Positions 1-9,001 of a stretch of DNA of 64,000 nt are shown here, piece by piece; position 1 is the stretch's first letter; every line of letters begins with the position of its first letter. The notes under the pieces are model-generated. The model was not told where the DNA came from and searched no databases. It saw only the letters and a program-made list of their open reading frames with translations. This DNA comes from Ruminococcaceae bacterium P7 (GTDB lineage: Bacteria; Bacillota; Clostridia; Oscillospirales; Acutalibacteraceae). Where the stretch lies: positions 1 through 64,000 of the forward strand of contig FMUA01000010.1 of the NCBI GenBank assembly GCA_900100595.1, given 5' to 3'. A program made the translations under genes and the position numbers.

Positions 1-2
1 CC

Positions 3-320
3 AAGAAAAAGCGCGGCAGAGTGAAACGCGGTAAAATTCTCGCGCTCATCGACAGGCTTCAAAATTACAAGGGAGCAGTCTGCCTGTTTTTAGAAAAGCT
101 CTGTGTTCCGTTCGACAATAACCAAGCCGAGCGAGACATCAGAAATATCAAAACAAAGACCAAGGTCTGCGGCTGTTTCAGAAGTAAAACCGGCGCAGAG
201 GAATATATGGGCTTAATGTCATTCATCAGCACCGCCCGCAAAAATGGGATTGATTCCTATCACGCGGTTAAGATGGCTTTGTCATGTCAAACCGATCAGA
301 TCTTTGTGGGGTGGCTCTGA
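3..320 (+). CDS. IS66-family transposase, C-terminal part (cut by window edge)
   Basis: The reading frame is open from the first bases of the window and gives about 105 residues, so the 5' part lies outside. The segment PFDNNQAERDIR followed by CGCFRS matches the end of the IS66-type DDE transposase domain, where the Glu of NNxAER is the last catalytic acid. The tail GIDSYHAVKMAL is also usual for that family. A full IS66 transposase is about 450-550 residues, so this is only the last fifth. From this window it cannot be told whether the element is complete upstream. No terminal inverted repeat could be identified after the stop. Confidence 0.85.
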   Translation, partial: KKKRGRVKRGKILALIDRLQNYKGAVCLFLEKLCVPFDNNQAERDIRNIKTKTKVCGCFRSKTGAEEYMGLMSFISTARKNGIDSYHAVKMALSCQTDQIFVGWL

Positions 321-357
321 ATAGTTACTTCTCGTCTTATTATTTCTTCTGAGATCA

Positions 358-525
358 TTATTTACGAAACATTGGAGAGAGCGTTTCCGGCAGACTGACC
401 GAGCGGATATCGCTCTTACTCATAAAAGCGCCGTCGCTGAACACTGTCGCCGCTGACGCGCTGACTGCTGTCATCCACATTGCGGCAAATAGAAGTATGA
501 TAGGGATTATTCTCTTTTTCATCAT
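358..525 (-). CDS. Small exported peptide, 55 aa, unknown function
   Basis: A 55-residue frame opens with MMKKRIIPIILLFAAMW, a charged start followed by a hydrophobic stretch and an AxA-type signal-peptidase site (SASAAT). That leaves a mature peptide of only about 29 residues ending LPETLSPMFRK. It begins ten bases after the stop of the 54-aa peptide gene upstream and has no other obvious promoter, so it is probably the last gene of the operon that starts with the large secreted protein at 715-2706. No family was recognised. The signal peptide and gene spacing make it more likely real than a chance frame. Confidence 0.5.
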   Translation of the reverse strand: MMKKRIIPIILLFAAMWMTAVSASAATVFSDGAFMSKSDIRSVSLPETLSPMFRK

Positions 526-534
526 TTCATTCAC

Positions 535-699
535 CTACTCAAAGCCCCACGATGAACCGACCGGGAGTTCGGAACCGTAATCCGCGTGGATACTATTCTC
601 GGGATTGTAGATTGTCGAAGGCTCACCTCCGCTTGTTGTGATCACATCCTCAGCATCGAAGGTCGTGACAGTAACTTCCAGTCTTTCGTATTTTTCCAT
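535..699 (-). CDS. Small peptide, 54 aa, possible RiPP-like precursor
   Basis: A 54-residue frame starts with MEKYERLEVTVTTFDAEDV and ends ELPVGSSWGFE. A strong AGGAGG site lies just upstream and overlaps the stop of the preceding 663-aa gene, so the two genes are translationally close. There is no signal peptide. The opening KYE-x-LEVxxF followed by EDVITTSGG resembles short peptides that Firmicutes encode beside PqqD-type or lasso-peptide maturation genes; that resemblance is from memory and the function is inferred. No maturation enzyme lies next to it. The nearest PqqD-like gene is at 33.8 kb. Confidence 0.55.
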   Translation of the reverse strand: MEKYERLEVTVTTFDAEDVITTSGGEPSTIYNPENSIHADYGSELPVGSSWGFE

Positions 700-714
700 T
701 AATATCGTTCCTCC

Positions 715-2706
715 TTACTGCGAATTTGCTTCGCTGACCGAGTTTCCGATATCATAAAGATAGAAGTAAACAGGTTCCGTCATTTCAAATTCACCTGTCG
801 TGACATTCCATACGTAGTAGTAAGCGCGCAGGACAAAATGTCTTGCGGTGGGGGAGTTGATGAAGGTTATTACCCTGTCAACACGGTTGTGGTTATTATA
901 CTTATCATTTGCGACCGCGAAACAGAAGTAGCGATGATTCAGCGAAACCGCTTCATTGTTGACCAGCTTTTTCGCGTCCTCTTTGTTCAATACATCATTG
1001 CTTTCGTAGACAACCTCTTTCTTGTCGTCGTCTGAAAGCGTCGCTCCCGCCGCATCCGGTTTCGTGAGCATCTTGTTTTGATCGTATTCAACAATCACGC
1101 CTGTTTTGTATTCGTCCGATACCCTGTTATCATAGTTCGGATTCAGCAGCTTGCCGTTCTTCTCCATATACGCAAGGATGAAGTCGGCGTAAAGCTTATC
1201 TGTCACCTTACCGCCGGCATCGGTTGTCTGCTCACGGGAATAAGAGGGATTGCCGATAAAGATCCTCTGCGCTTCGGCAGAATAGCAGGCGGTCACGGTA
1301 ATATCGCCGGTAACGCGAAGATCAAACGCGCGGTCAAAACAGCGGGAAATCTCCTTGCCGGTGCTCTTTTCTTTTACGCTCCAGTACGCAAACGGATTGT
1401 CGCCGTCCTTCTCGGGAGCCTCCACAAACTTGCCGTCCTCCTGCGTTACCCAAGAGTTCAGGCTGACGCGCTCGATCTTAAGGAGCGTGCTGTTGTTCAG
1501 GAAAAATTCAACCGTACAGAGCTTTGGCTTCTGCACCGCGGTGATGGTCACGGTGTGATTTGCGTCATCCACCGTAACGTGACTATCATTGATTACCCAC
1601 ACACAGTCCTTGTAGAGGTCGTCAATGTCGGGAGCGTAATCCACAAGAGTCTGCGCAAACGATGTTTTGTCCTCCGTCCATGCACCGGGCTTCAGATCGA
1701 CGGTAACGGAATATATCTTCTCGTCGTACTCTGCGTCATCGCCGCTATAGTTATTGCCGTTGTTGCCGCCCCTTCTGCCCTGATATACATAATTAAGCGT
1801 GTACGGCACTGTATTCATTTTGAACAATGCATAGTAGACGATACTGTAGTCTACAAGCTCCGCCTTCCATACCGCTTTGTAATAGCTGTCCTCATTGGGT
1901 ACAACGCCGCTGGTAAACGGATCGGCATAGTTGATTGCCTGATCCTCCGATATCTCATTGCCCTGATCGTCGACAAAATTGCCGTCCTTGTTGCAGGGCG
2001 CCCAACCCGCGAACAGATAACCTTCCTTTTGCGGTTTGGCAATGGTAAAGGGTGTGTTGTACTTGGCGTAAACGGAATCTACACCGAATCCGCCGTTCAA
2101 GTCAAGATTGATCAGATAATAATTGCGGTTGAAATAGACTTCATACTCTGTCGAGCCATCAGCAGCAATAAACTCGTAGTCGTGAGACTGCCTCGTGAAG
2201 CCGGAAAAATTTTCGTCACTGTCCAATTCGTCCGGAAAACCGGGCTTCTCACCGGTTAAGCCCATTTTGTTGTAATAGGGGCCGGGAAGCGTGATCGATT
2301 CGGTGTAATCATCATCGTAGGCATTCTGCAGATAATACTTGACCTTATAGGGAACCTCAACGGGAACGTAGTAAATCTTGAATTCCCGGTTCTCTGTCAG
2401 CTCACCCTGCAGCTTGAATGTCGGTGCAGGCTGCTGTGTGTCCTGATCCAACGAATCAACCGCTTTGTAGCCCTGGATAATCGGATTGGTAACCGTACGG
2501 TCCATAATAACCGGACTGTCCGCATCGCCCTTTTCAAAGACGGCAATAAACGGATCGTGTGCTTTTTCGCCGTTCTCAAACAGATAGTCGATTTGTACCG
2601 TATAATACTCTTGCGCATAACCGACAATCCTGGTGACGAATGCACCGGCAACCAGCAAAACTGCAGTCAGAAGAACCAAGGCCGTTTGTCTGATGTGTCT
2701 TTTCAT
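715..2706 (-). CDS. Large secreted protein with InlB-type beta-grasp repeat
   Basis: The protein is 663 aa. The start was set at MKRHIRQ because AAGGAGGAG lies eight bases upstream; a longer frame beginning at 2745 has no such site. Residues 1-30 form a signal peptide (LVLLTAVLLVAGAFV). Around residues 198-250 the pattern DLNGG ... YNTPFTI ... GYLFAGW is the Listeria/Bacteroides B repeat typical of internalin-like surface proteins. The rest consists of beta-rich segments rich in Tyr and Asp. There is no LPXTG motif, dockerin or terminal membrane anchor, so attachment to the cell is unclear. It heads a probable three-gene operon with two tiny peptides. Its role is unknown; adhesion is a guess from the repeat type. 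Confidence 0.8.
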   Translation of the reverse strand: MKRHIRQTALVLLTAVLLVAGAFVTRIVGYAQEYYTVQIDYLFENGEKAHDPFIAVFEKGDADSPVIMDRTVTNPIIQGYKAVDSLDQDTQQPAPTFKLQGELTENREFKIYYVPVEVPYKVKYYLQNAYDDDYTESITLPGPYYNKMGLTGEKPGFPDELDSDENFSGFTRQSHDYEFIAADGSTEYEVYFNRNYYLINLDLNGGFGVDSVYAKYNTPFTIAKPQKEGYLFAGWAPCNKDGNFVDDQGNEISEDQAINYADPFTSGVVPNEDSYYKAVWKAELVDYSIVYYALFKMNTVPYTLNYVYQGRRGGNNGNNYSGDDAEYDEKIYSVTVDLKPGAWTEDKTSFAQTLVDYAPDIDDLYKDCVWVINDSHVTVDDANHTVTITAVQKPKLCTVEFFLNNSTLLKIERVSLNSWVTQEDGKFVEAPEKDGDNPFAYWSVKEKSTGKEISRCFDRAFDLRVTGDITVTACYSAEAQRIFIGNPSYSREQTTDAGGKVTDKLYADFILAYMEKNGKLLNPNYDNRVSDEYKTGVIVEYDQNKMLTKPDAAGATLSDDDKKEVVYESNDVLNKEDAKKLVNNEAVSLNHRYFCFAVANDKYNNHNRVDRVITFINSPTARHFVLRAYYYVWNVTTGEFEMTEPVYFYLYDIGNSVSEANSQ

Positions 2707-2872
2707 AATAACTCCTCCTTGTCTTGAATATTTGCTAAATACCATTGGAAATGATGTACAAAAATCACTCTTCTATTTTGTTGAAAGAGCACCATTATAA
2801 CAATATCATGTTATAGTAATCCAATTTATCACTATATCTAGCATTAAGCATTATTATAACAAAAGAAACAAA

Positions 2873-2900
2873 AAAATCCCGACTTGCACACAGCACCTAA
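2873..2900. repeat. Left terminal inverted repeat of the IS
   Basis: This 28-bp sequence is identical to the reverse complement of 3950-3977. It begins four bases before the stop of the transposase gene. Confidence 0.9.
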
Positions 2901-2903
2901 TAA

Positions 2904-3908
2904 TCAAGTGTTTAAGCCAAATTGTTCGCGATATTTAAGCGATTTAGGATTTTTAAAAACCAATTCAATGATTTTCTCTACTTTTTCGAGGTGGTCTGAC
3001 GGTGGATTGATAACGAAGGAGTAGAGATTCAGGTAGTCCTGTATATCATCACGGCAGAACCCACTGTGTGCGTTAAGAAACATTTTGAGTAGCATATGTA
3101 CTCTGTTCACAGGGTCGAGAGGGTTTTCACTATCGGCAAGACCTTTCAAGTCTTTTGAAGCGTAACAAACGCTTTGCAAAGATAATTCACTGACTAATTT
3201 CTTATGCGTGTTTTCTTTGTCGTGAATCAAAAGCGAATTAGGTTGTATGTGGCTTTGAAACGCTTCATAGCTTCGTTTCTGCGAAGGTTTACCGTATCCT
3301 TCCATTATGCAAACGGTATGCTTTTTGTCTGTTGCGACTCCTATACAGATTTGATTGCGTGAAAGACCTCTCGGCAGTGTTCCGTCTTCTTTGTGCTCTC
3401 TATCGCTCATAATAACGGAATAGTAGGTTTCATCAAGCCAGACAGTATCGGATAAAACAATGTTTTTCTGCCATTCTTCCAACGTTAAAAATAGTTTTTT
3501 AAGCCAATATTTTGATGTTGAGATAGCATTGCGATTGTTCCATGAATCTGCATTCAAGCGGACATACCGAAATATGTTTAAGCAGTACTCAATCCATTCA
3601 CTAATCGGAATCTTTCTTGAATCAAAGATCGTTCCTGTTGTTGGCTTGAAATACTTACCACATCTACACTTGTATCTTCTTATCCCGATAGAATCAAAAC
3701 CTTTGCACACAAAATCATCGGAACTGCAATACGGACATTTTGCCGGAATATATGAATTTATCATGTCTGCTTCACCGGCATCAGCTAATCTTGGGTGCCG
3801 TTCTTCATAACGTGCAACATAATGCATTTGCAAATACTCCTGTGTAGCGGTTAAATCGTTGTGCTCGTCCCATGGTGTTCTTTTGCGTGATCTGCTCCTG
3901 TTTTTCAT
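2904..3908 (-). CDS. IS1595-family transposase (ISXO2-like)
   Basis: The protein is 334 aa. The start at 3908 is preceded by GGAGGTGAC; a longer frame beginning at 3983 lies outside the inverted repeat and is rejected. Near residue 45 a zinc ribbon is visible (CPYCSSDDF ... CRCGKYF), which is the usual N-terminal module of IS1595 transposases. The DDE/N-type core follows: VWLDETYYS carries the first Asp, LLIHDKENTHKK the second, and NRVHMLLKMFLNAHSGF with YLNLYSF the terminal Asn/Lys region. There is no frameshift or internal stop. The last residues encroach to within four bases of the left repeat, so the gene fills nearly the whole element. Confidence 0.9.
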   Translation of the reverse strand: MKNRSRSRKRTPWDEHNDLTATQEYLQMHYVARYEERHPRLADAGEADMINSYIPAKCPYCSSDDFVCKGFDSIGIRRYKCRCGKYFKPTTGTIFDSRKIPISEWIEYCLNIFRYVRLNADSWNNRNAISTSKYWLKKLFLTLEEWQKNIVLSDTVWLDETYYSVIMSDREHKEDGTLPRGLSRNQICIGVATDKKHTVCIMEGYGKPSQKRSYEAFQSHIQPNSLLIHDKENTHKKLVSELSLQSVCYASKDLKGLADSENPLDPVNRVHMLLKMFLNAHSGFCRDDIQDYLNLYSFVINPPSDHLEKVEKIIELVFKNPKSLKYREQFGLNT

Positions 3909-3949
3909 GCATGTCACCTCCTGCCGAAGTGACTTCATTATACTATCGT

Positions 3950-3977
3950 TTAGGTGCTGTGTGCAAGTCGGGATTTT
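3950..3977. repeat. Right terminal inverted repeat of the IS
   Basis: This 28-bp sequence is the perfect inverted copy of 2873-2900 and lies upstream of the transposase start. Confidence 0.9.
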
Positions 3978-4304
3978 AAACAAAAATAATCCAGTATTGA
4001 AATTGCCAAAGTGTCACTAAACATATGCTTATAATATAGCAAATAACTACAAATATCTTGAAATATAGGCTTACATCAATATATTGCTTCTGCAAAAGTC
4101 TTTTCTTCCAATAATATACATATCTAGTGATACACCGCTTTTTTTGCTTTTTTCATGCATGCACAGTACTTAAGTAATGTTTATTTCGCAAGTGGAAAGA
4201 ATGTGAACAAATCCTCCTCGATACTCCATAAAATTAAAACATACGACCCGAACTAAACGAGCAATTCCGGTGTACATCGGCTGAAAAAACTGACAGAAAA
4301 AAAG
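3978..4304. other. AT-rich intergenic stretch with no gene seen
   Basis: About 330 bases lie between the IS end and the terminators of the large LRR gene. They are AT-rich, have stops in all frames, and show no convincing coding frame, RNA gene or repeat. Part of it may be the original upstream region of the operon at 358-2706, displaced by the IS insertion; that is inference. Confidence 0.5.
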
Positions 4305-4344
4305 AAACCGCTGCACCCATCTTATGATTGGGGAACAGCGGTTT
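4305..4344 (-). terminator. Distal terminator hairpin, minus strand
   Basis: The stem AAACCGCTG / CAGCGGTTT encloses a 22-base loop and on the minus strand is followed by CTTTTTTT. It lies downstream of the stronger hairpin at 4415-4446 and looks like a backup terminator for the LRR-dockerin gene. Confidence 0.55.
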
Positions 4345-4414
4345 ATGCTTTTCGCAATGACGACGATTTGTTAGTTGATGCTCCATTTTTTGTGAGCTTT
4401 GTTCTCAAATGCGA

Positions 4415-4446
4415 AAAAGGCTTGAAGCAAATGCTTCAAGCCTTTT
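4415..4446 (-). terminator. Rho-independent terminator of the LRR-dockerin gene
   Basis: A perfect 15-bp stem (AAAAGGCTTGAAGCA paired with TGCTTCAAGCCTTTT) has a 2-base loop. It starts 24 bases after the minus-strand stop, and its own arm supplies the T run. The symmetry would let it work in both directions. Confidence 0.8.
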
Positions 4447-4469
4447 CCGTGATGAATAAATCCGTTGAA

Positions 4470-7400
4470 TCAAAAGTGGTCAATGATTTCCGCGATGTAT
4501 TTTTGGATCATCGTCGCGTCGGAAATAGTGATTTTTCCGTCGCCGTCGGTGTCAGCGGCCTCTCTCTGCTCGTCGGTAAGCTCGACCAGCTCCGCTATAG
4601 ACTGCTGCACCATCGTCGCGTCGGTAATGTTGATCTGACCGTCGCCGTTGACGTCGCCGATCAGGCAGCTTTCCACGATCGTCTCGGTCGTTGCTTCGGC
4701 AGCGACGCCGCTGTAGCTCTGTGCAGCGTCTGTGATGTTGAATTTGATTTCCTTCTGCTGACGTTTGCCCGTAACTGTAAAGGTATCGGCGTATTCATCG
4801 CCCGCGTTGAGATAAACGGGTTCGATGCTGACGTCCGCGAGTCCTTCGATTTTTACCGTTTCCGTCGTTACGGTGCCGGGAATCATATACTTGCTGAATT
4901 TGAGGGTATATGCTTTCTTTTCCTCGTCCTTCGTAACAGTCGCGGTCGGGTGCGTGGTCTTGTCAACCAAGCTGAAATTCAATCCCAGCTTTTCAGGCGG
5001 AATATCAAATTCCTCGGAGGTCTGTGTTTCGTAACCCTCCTTGGAGATGGTAACCCTGAATTTGCCTTCGTCGGTGAGCCATGCATAAGCGCCTTCGCTG
5101 TTTGTCAGCAGGGGATTCTGCTGCTCGTAGTCAGCGGCGTTCCACTCAGCCCATTCGTTTGTTTCTTCGTTGAGCTTATAGATTGTCGCGGTAGCGCCCT
5201 CAACGGGATTGCCCTCGACCGCCTCGTAAACGATACCCGACGGGTCGATCGCGTTGCGCTGTCTGCCGTCCTTTGAGGCGTTGCGGTTGTACATATCGCA
5301 GTCTCCGGGGAGAATGGGGAGTCCGTCAGGACCGATGCGAACGCCGCCGTGGGTCAGGCTGAAGAAATTATCGTTCGTATTTCCCCATTCCCACAACGTC
5401 TGGAGTCCGCCTGTGGTGGCGTCCTTCGCGGCGTCTGTCCATTCGCCTGTAATAATATCCACGATAACGTTGATGATGGTGTTTCTGCTTGTTTCGTGAT
5501 AGTCGCCGAGAGTTCCGTGGGGCTTGCCGTCCGCGTCGTAATAGAATACGTCATCCTTACTTACTTTCGTTCCTACGGTGTCGCTGTTCTCAGCGTTCTT
5601 TCCATAGAGGAGCGATCTGTAGGTATCCTGTCTTTCACCGCGGACATAGAACAGATTCAGAGCGCCGGGCACATAGTTGTGAGCCGGATCAAGAGTGCGG
5701 TTGGGTATGTTAAAGTAACCCTCGCCGATCCACTGGTCGGTCTGCGCATCGTAATAGAGCATCATGAATTTCCAGTCGTTGTTCCTGTGGCTGATCAGGA
5801 CTATGTGAGAAACGTTCTCGTCATTCTCAAATTTGAATTTGAACTGCAGCATCTCTTTGGGATTGATCATGACGACAGGACTTGTTCCCTTCGTGAAGAT
5901 GCCTGTGATATCGTAGGTGTTCGCCTGGCTGCCGTGGGAGAGGTTGGTCTCAAGAGGACCGATAAATTTGGTGATGTTAACCGTTTCGGTCGCCTTGACC
6001 AGCTTGAGGGCGCCGGGGGTGTAGAGGAAGGTGACAACGTCGCTTCTGATTCCGTTGCACTCGGCGGAAACCTCAAACTTGTCTCCGTTTACCGCGGTTT
6101 TGTCCTCGGGGAGAATGTTCAGGGCGTCGGAAATGTACTTGCCTGTGTACTTGTTGGGTGTTACGGTATAGCTGACCGTTGCGTCCTTGGTGCCGTCGTC
6201 CTTCACGCGGGAGATGGTAACGGTGACGTCCTTGTCGGCAGATGCGGTATAGCCGGAAACCGTGACCTTTGGTTCCGTTACGGAGGAGGGAGCAAAGAGG
6301 GAAAGCTTCGCGGTGGTAAACTGAAGCTCGCCCAGCGGCTTGTTGAAATAGGTTCCCTTGTGACGGAACTCAACCTCGGCGCTCATATTCTTGAGCGATT
6401 CGTTGGAGCTGTTGAGATACGCCGAGAAGCGCAGCTCGCCTTTCGATTTGCCGTTTCTCAGGTCAAAGCTGTCGTAGTTGCCCGAATAAGTCTCGTTGTC
6501 AAAGTCAAAGCCCTCGGCAGCGAACGAGTTTGTGATGAGCTCGAGGTTGTTGGGAAGATGGAGATACAGTCTGTTCATCTCGATATCTTCCTCCTGCCAG
6601 TCGTCGCGGATATCATACTTCACGGTAAAGTGAACGAGGGTGTGATCCATGCCGATGCTGCCCGTTGACTCAATACCGGTGTTGGCGGGATTGAAAACAT
6701 AGAAACGCTTGTCCATGAATTTCGGGCAATTCATAAAGGTGGTGTTGTTAAAGGCAATATCCTCCACGGAGGTTTTCAGCGTAGTGAAATTCTCGCATCT
6801 TTCAAAGGCGTTGTCACCGATGCTTTCAAGAGCGTCGGAGCATTCTACGGTAGTGAGGTTTTTGCAGTCCTTGAATGTCCAGCCCGCGATGTAGCGCAGC
6901 GACTGCGGGAGCTTCTGGTAGCTCAGACCCGATCTCTCAAAGACGCTGGTTTCCATGTCGAGGACGGTTTCGGGAATAATCACGTTCTGCAGCACGTCGC
7001 AGCCGTAGAAGCAGGCATAGGGAATCGTTCTGACGCCTGCGCCGATCTTGACGGCGTAGAGGTTGTCGCATTCCTCAAACGCGCTTTTCTCGATGACCTT
7101 GACGCTGTCGGGAATGATGATGGCTTCAATGTTTGTGCCGAAGAAGCAGCCGCTTCCGAGTCTGACGACCGTATCCGGGATAGTCACGTCGGTGAGCTTT
7201 CCCGCTAGCTTGAATAAGTCGGCGGTCAATTTGGCGATGCCGTCGCTGAACGTCACATCGGTGATGTTGGATTCCGCGAAGGGACAGTCTGTTGATGACA
7301 GAGTTTTGGGAATATAAATGGAGGTAAGCGCGCTGCCGGAAAAGAGTCGGTCACCCAGCGTCTGAAGACCCTCATGGAAGGTGCAGTTCTTGAGAGAAGA

Positions 7401-8774
7401 GGTGTTCGAGAAGGCGCGGTATTCAATCTTTTTTACGCTTTGGGGAATATCGATCGATTCGAGCTTGACGCAGTCCGCAAAGGCATATCTGCAGATAGTC
7501 TTGAGCGTGGAGGGCAGTGAAACGGATGTCAGCTGCTTGCAGCCGCTGAAGATATCGGGAGGCAGCTCGGTGATTCCCTCGGGAATGGTAACGGTTTCGA
7601 CTGCCGTATTACGGTAAAGACCCTGGGGAAGCGTCTTGGTGCCTTCGGAGAAGTGGATTGTCTTGAGCTTTTGACAGTTATTGAACGGATAACTGCCGCT
7701 CGTGAGAGAAACAGGAAGTGTTATCTCTGTGATAGCGGTGTTCGCGAAAGCGTGTTCACCAATTTTGGTCAAGCCCTCGTTGAGAGTGACATTGGAGAGC
7801 ATCGTACATCCGTCAAACGCGTTGTTGTCGATTGTGGTCACATTCTCGGGAATGGTGATTTCTCTCAGCCTTACACAGCGGGTAAAGGCGCAGTAGGGAA
7901 TCGTGGTCACGCCTTTGCCGATGGTGACGCTCGCAAGGTTCTTGCACTCGTAGAGCACATAGCTGCCCATTTCGGTAACGGTGTCGGGAATGACGATGGA
8001 TTCCAGCGCACCCATCTGGCACAGGGAATCATTTCCGAGCTTTGTTACGGTGTCGGGAATGGTCAGCTCGCGCAGAGAATTGTTGTCCTCAAACATATCG
8101 TTGGGGATAGAGGTGATTCCCTCGCCAAAGGTTACGGTTTCCAGCAAACCTGCGTCCGCAAACGCCTCCTCCGCCCATGTTACGGTAGACGGGATATAGA
8201 TTTCGGAAACGGGCGTGCCTGCAATAAAGCGGTTACCCATTCTTTCAAGACCCTCATTGAGCTTGACCTCGGTGAGAATCGGGCACGCGTTGAAGGCTCT
8301 GTCGCCGAGCGTCTTGACGGTAGAGGGAATCTCAACAGACTGCAGAGCACGGCAGTTGTTAAAGGCATTATTGCCGATCGTTGTGAGGGTGGAAGAGAAG
8401 TTGATCTCCTCGAGCAGATCGCAGCCATTGAAGGTGTATCTTCCGATTTTGACGTTGCCCTCGGAGAAGGTGATGCTCTCGATGTCGTCGTTGTTTTCAA
8501 AAGCCTGGTCGCCGATCTCGGAAACGACCTTGTCTCCGATCGTCGCGGGAATGGTCACATTCGCGGCTGTGCCGTTGTAATGTTCGATCCGGATGGTGCC
8601 GTCATCCTTCGTCACTAAGTCATAGTCGCCCTCGCTCCACATCTCGGCGGCTGAAGCCTTGGGGCCGAACACATTTCCGATGGTGACCATACCCAGAAGC
8701 ATGGTCGACGCAAGCGTTACCGAAAGGGATTTTTTCAGTAAGCGTCTTGCAAAGTAATGCTGTTGGTTTACCAT
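4470..8774 (-). CDS. Giant secreted BspA-type leucine-rich-repeat protein with dockerin
   Basis: The protein is 1434 aa. The start is at MVNQQHYF, preceded by GGAGGATTTATA; the longer frame from 8837 lacks this spacing. Residues 1-45 form a signal peptide ending near ASAAE. Residues of about 75-690 hold roughly 25 LRR_5 repeats of 23 aa with the pattern (L/I)xxIxIPxxVxxIxxxAFxxC. A beta-rich middle follows. Then comes a carboxypeptidase-regulatory-like fold near residues 1205-1300 (VEGATATIYKL ... YAWLTDEGKFRV). The last 63 residues are a type I dockerin with paired calcium loops GDVNGDGQINITDAT and ADTDGDGKITISDAT. The dockerin should bind a cohesin on a scaffoldin, so the protein is probably part of an extracellular complex and presents the LRR array for binding. 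No catalytic domain was seen. Confidence 0.88.
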   Translation of the reverse strand: MVNQQHYFARRLLKKSLSVTLASTMLLGMVTIGNVFGPKASAAEMWSEGDYDLVTKDDGTIRIEHYNGTAANVTIPATIGDKVVSEIGDQAFENNDDIESITFSEGNVKIGRYTFNGCDLLEEINFSSTLTTIGNNAFNNCRALQSVEIPSTVKTLGDRAFNACPILTEVKLNEGLERMGNRFIAGTPVSEIYIPSTVTWAEEAFADAGLLETVTFGEGITSIPNDMFEDNNSLRELTIPDTVTKLGNDSLCQMGALESIVIPDTVTEMGSYVLYECKNLASVTIGKGVTTIPYCAFTRCVRLREITIPENVTTIDNNAFDGCTMLSNVTLNEGLTKIGEHAFANTAITEITLPVSLTSGSYPFNNCQKLKTIHFSEGTKTLPQGLYRNTAVETVTIPEGITELPPDIFSGCKQLTSVSLPSTLKTICRYAFADCVKLESIDIPQSVKKIEYRAFSNTSSLKNCTFHEGLQTLGDRLFSGSALTSIYIPKTLSSTDCPFAESNITDVTFSDGIAKLTADLFKLAGKLTDVTIPDTVVRLGSGCFFGTNIEAIIIPDSVKVIEKSAFEECDNLYAVKIGAGVRTIPYACFYGCDVLQNVIIPETVLDMETSVFERSGLSYQKLPQSLRYIAGWTFKDCKNLTTVECSDALESIGDNAFERCENFTTLKTSVEDIAFNNTTFMNCPKFMDKRFYVFNPANTGIESTGSIGMDHTLVHFTVKYDIRDDWQEEDIEMNRLYLHLPNNLELITNSFAAEGFDFDNETYSGNYDSFDLRNGKSKGELRFSAYLNSSNESLKNMSAEVEFRHKGTYFNKPLGELQFTTAKLSLFAPSSVTEPKVTVSGYTASADKDVTVTISRVKDDGTKDATVSYTVTPNKYTGKYISDALNILPEDKTAVNGDKFEVSAECNGIRSDVVTFLYTPGALKLVKATETVNITKFIGPLETNLSHGSQANTYDITGIFTKGTSPVVMINPKEMLQFKFKFENDENVSHIVLISHRNNDWKFMMLYYDAQTDQWIGEGYFNIPNRTLDPAHNYVPGALNLFYVRGERQDTYRSLLYGKNAENSDTVGTKVSKDDVFYYDADGKPHGTLGDYHETSRNTIINVIVDIITGEWTDAAKDATTGGLQTLWEWGNTNDNFFSLTHGGVRIGPDGLPILPGDCDMYNRNASKDGRQRNAIDPSGIVYEAVEGNPVEGATATIYKLNEETNEWAEWNAADYEQQNPLLTNSEGAYAWLTDEGKFRVTISKEGYETQTSEEFDIPPEKLGLNFSLVDKTTHPTATVTKDEEKKAYTLKFSKYMIPGTVTTETVKIEGLADVSIEPVYLNAGDEYADTFTVTGKRQQKEIKFNITDAAQSYSGVAAEATTETIVESCLIGDVNGDGQINITDATMVQQSIAELVELTDEQREAADTDGDGKITISDATMIQKYIAEIIDHF

Positions 8775-8906
8775 TATAAATCCTCCTGTAAGATTTTTTA
8801 TTGTGACAGGCACGACTCCAAACTGTGCCTGTTTCACGTACTTTGTTAATTTAATATCAAATATGTTTGAAAACAGTTTGCAATTAGCATACTTTTTAGC
8901 GATTAT

Positions 8907-8935
8907 ATTGTAGCATATCTACCTGTATTTTGCAA
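8907..8935 (-). promoter_or_regulatory. Probable sigma-A promoter of the LRR-dockerin gene
   Basis: Read on the minus strand, TTGCAA is separated by 17 bases from TACAAT. Transcription would begin near 8900 and give a leader of about 125 nt before the GGAGG site. Confidence 0.55.
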
Positions 8936-8970
8936 CCGCTTTTTGTAAAACTGCATCGGAAGTTTCCTGC

Positions 8971-9000
8971 TTGACAAACTAACGGTATTAGTATTATAAT
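8971..9000 (+). promoter_or_regulatory. Consensus promoter of the TetR-MATE operon
   Basis: TTGACA and TATAAT are both perfect and are 18 bases apart. One copy of the operator dyad fills the spacer and a second lies directly downstream, so the gene should be tightly repressed by its own product. Confidence 0.85.
8978..8992. promoter_or_regulatory. Operator dyad 1 for the TetR regulator
   Basis: The 15-bp dyad ACTAACGGTATTAGT has the form ACTAA-N5-TTAGT. It sits between the -35 and -10 boxes. The assignment to the adjacent TetR gene is inferred from position and symmetry. Confidence 0.7.
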
Positions 9001-9001
9001 G

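Larger units (their letters stand above)
2873..3977. mobile_element. IS1595-type insertion sequence, apparently intact
   Basis: The element is about 1105 bp and is bounded by perfect 28-bp inverted repeats (2873-2900 and 3950-3977) that read AAAATCCCGACTTGCACACA and onward. AAACAAA occurs immediately outside both ends (2866-2872 and 3978-3984). It can be read as an 8-bp target duplication AAACAAAA if the left end is set one A inward. Eight-base duplications are usual for the IS1595 family. The single transposase gene is uninterrupted, so the copy may still be active. It lies upstream of the operon at 358-2706 and could have separated it from distal control sequence. Confidence 0.9.

Noticed and set aside
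1078..2259. A 393-codon plus-strand frame opposite the InlB-repeat protein
   Set aside because: No ribosome site and no family; the minus strand encodes a signal peptide and a B repeat.
4368..8618. Several long plus-strand frames (up to 439 codons) opposite the LRR-dockerin gene
   Set aside because: They follow the antisense of a repetitive gene and have no start signals or recognisable domains.
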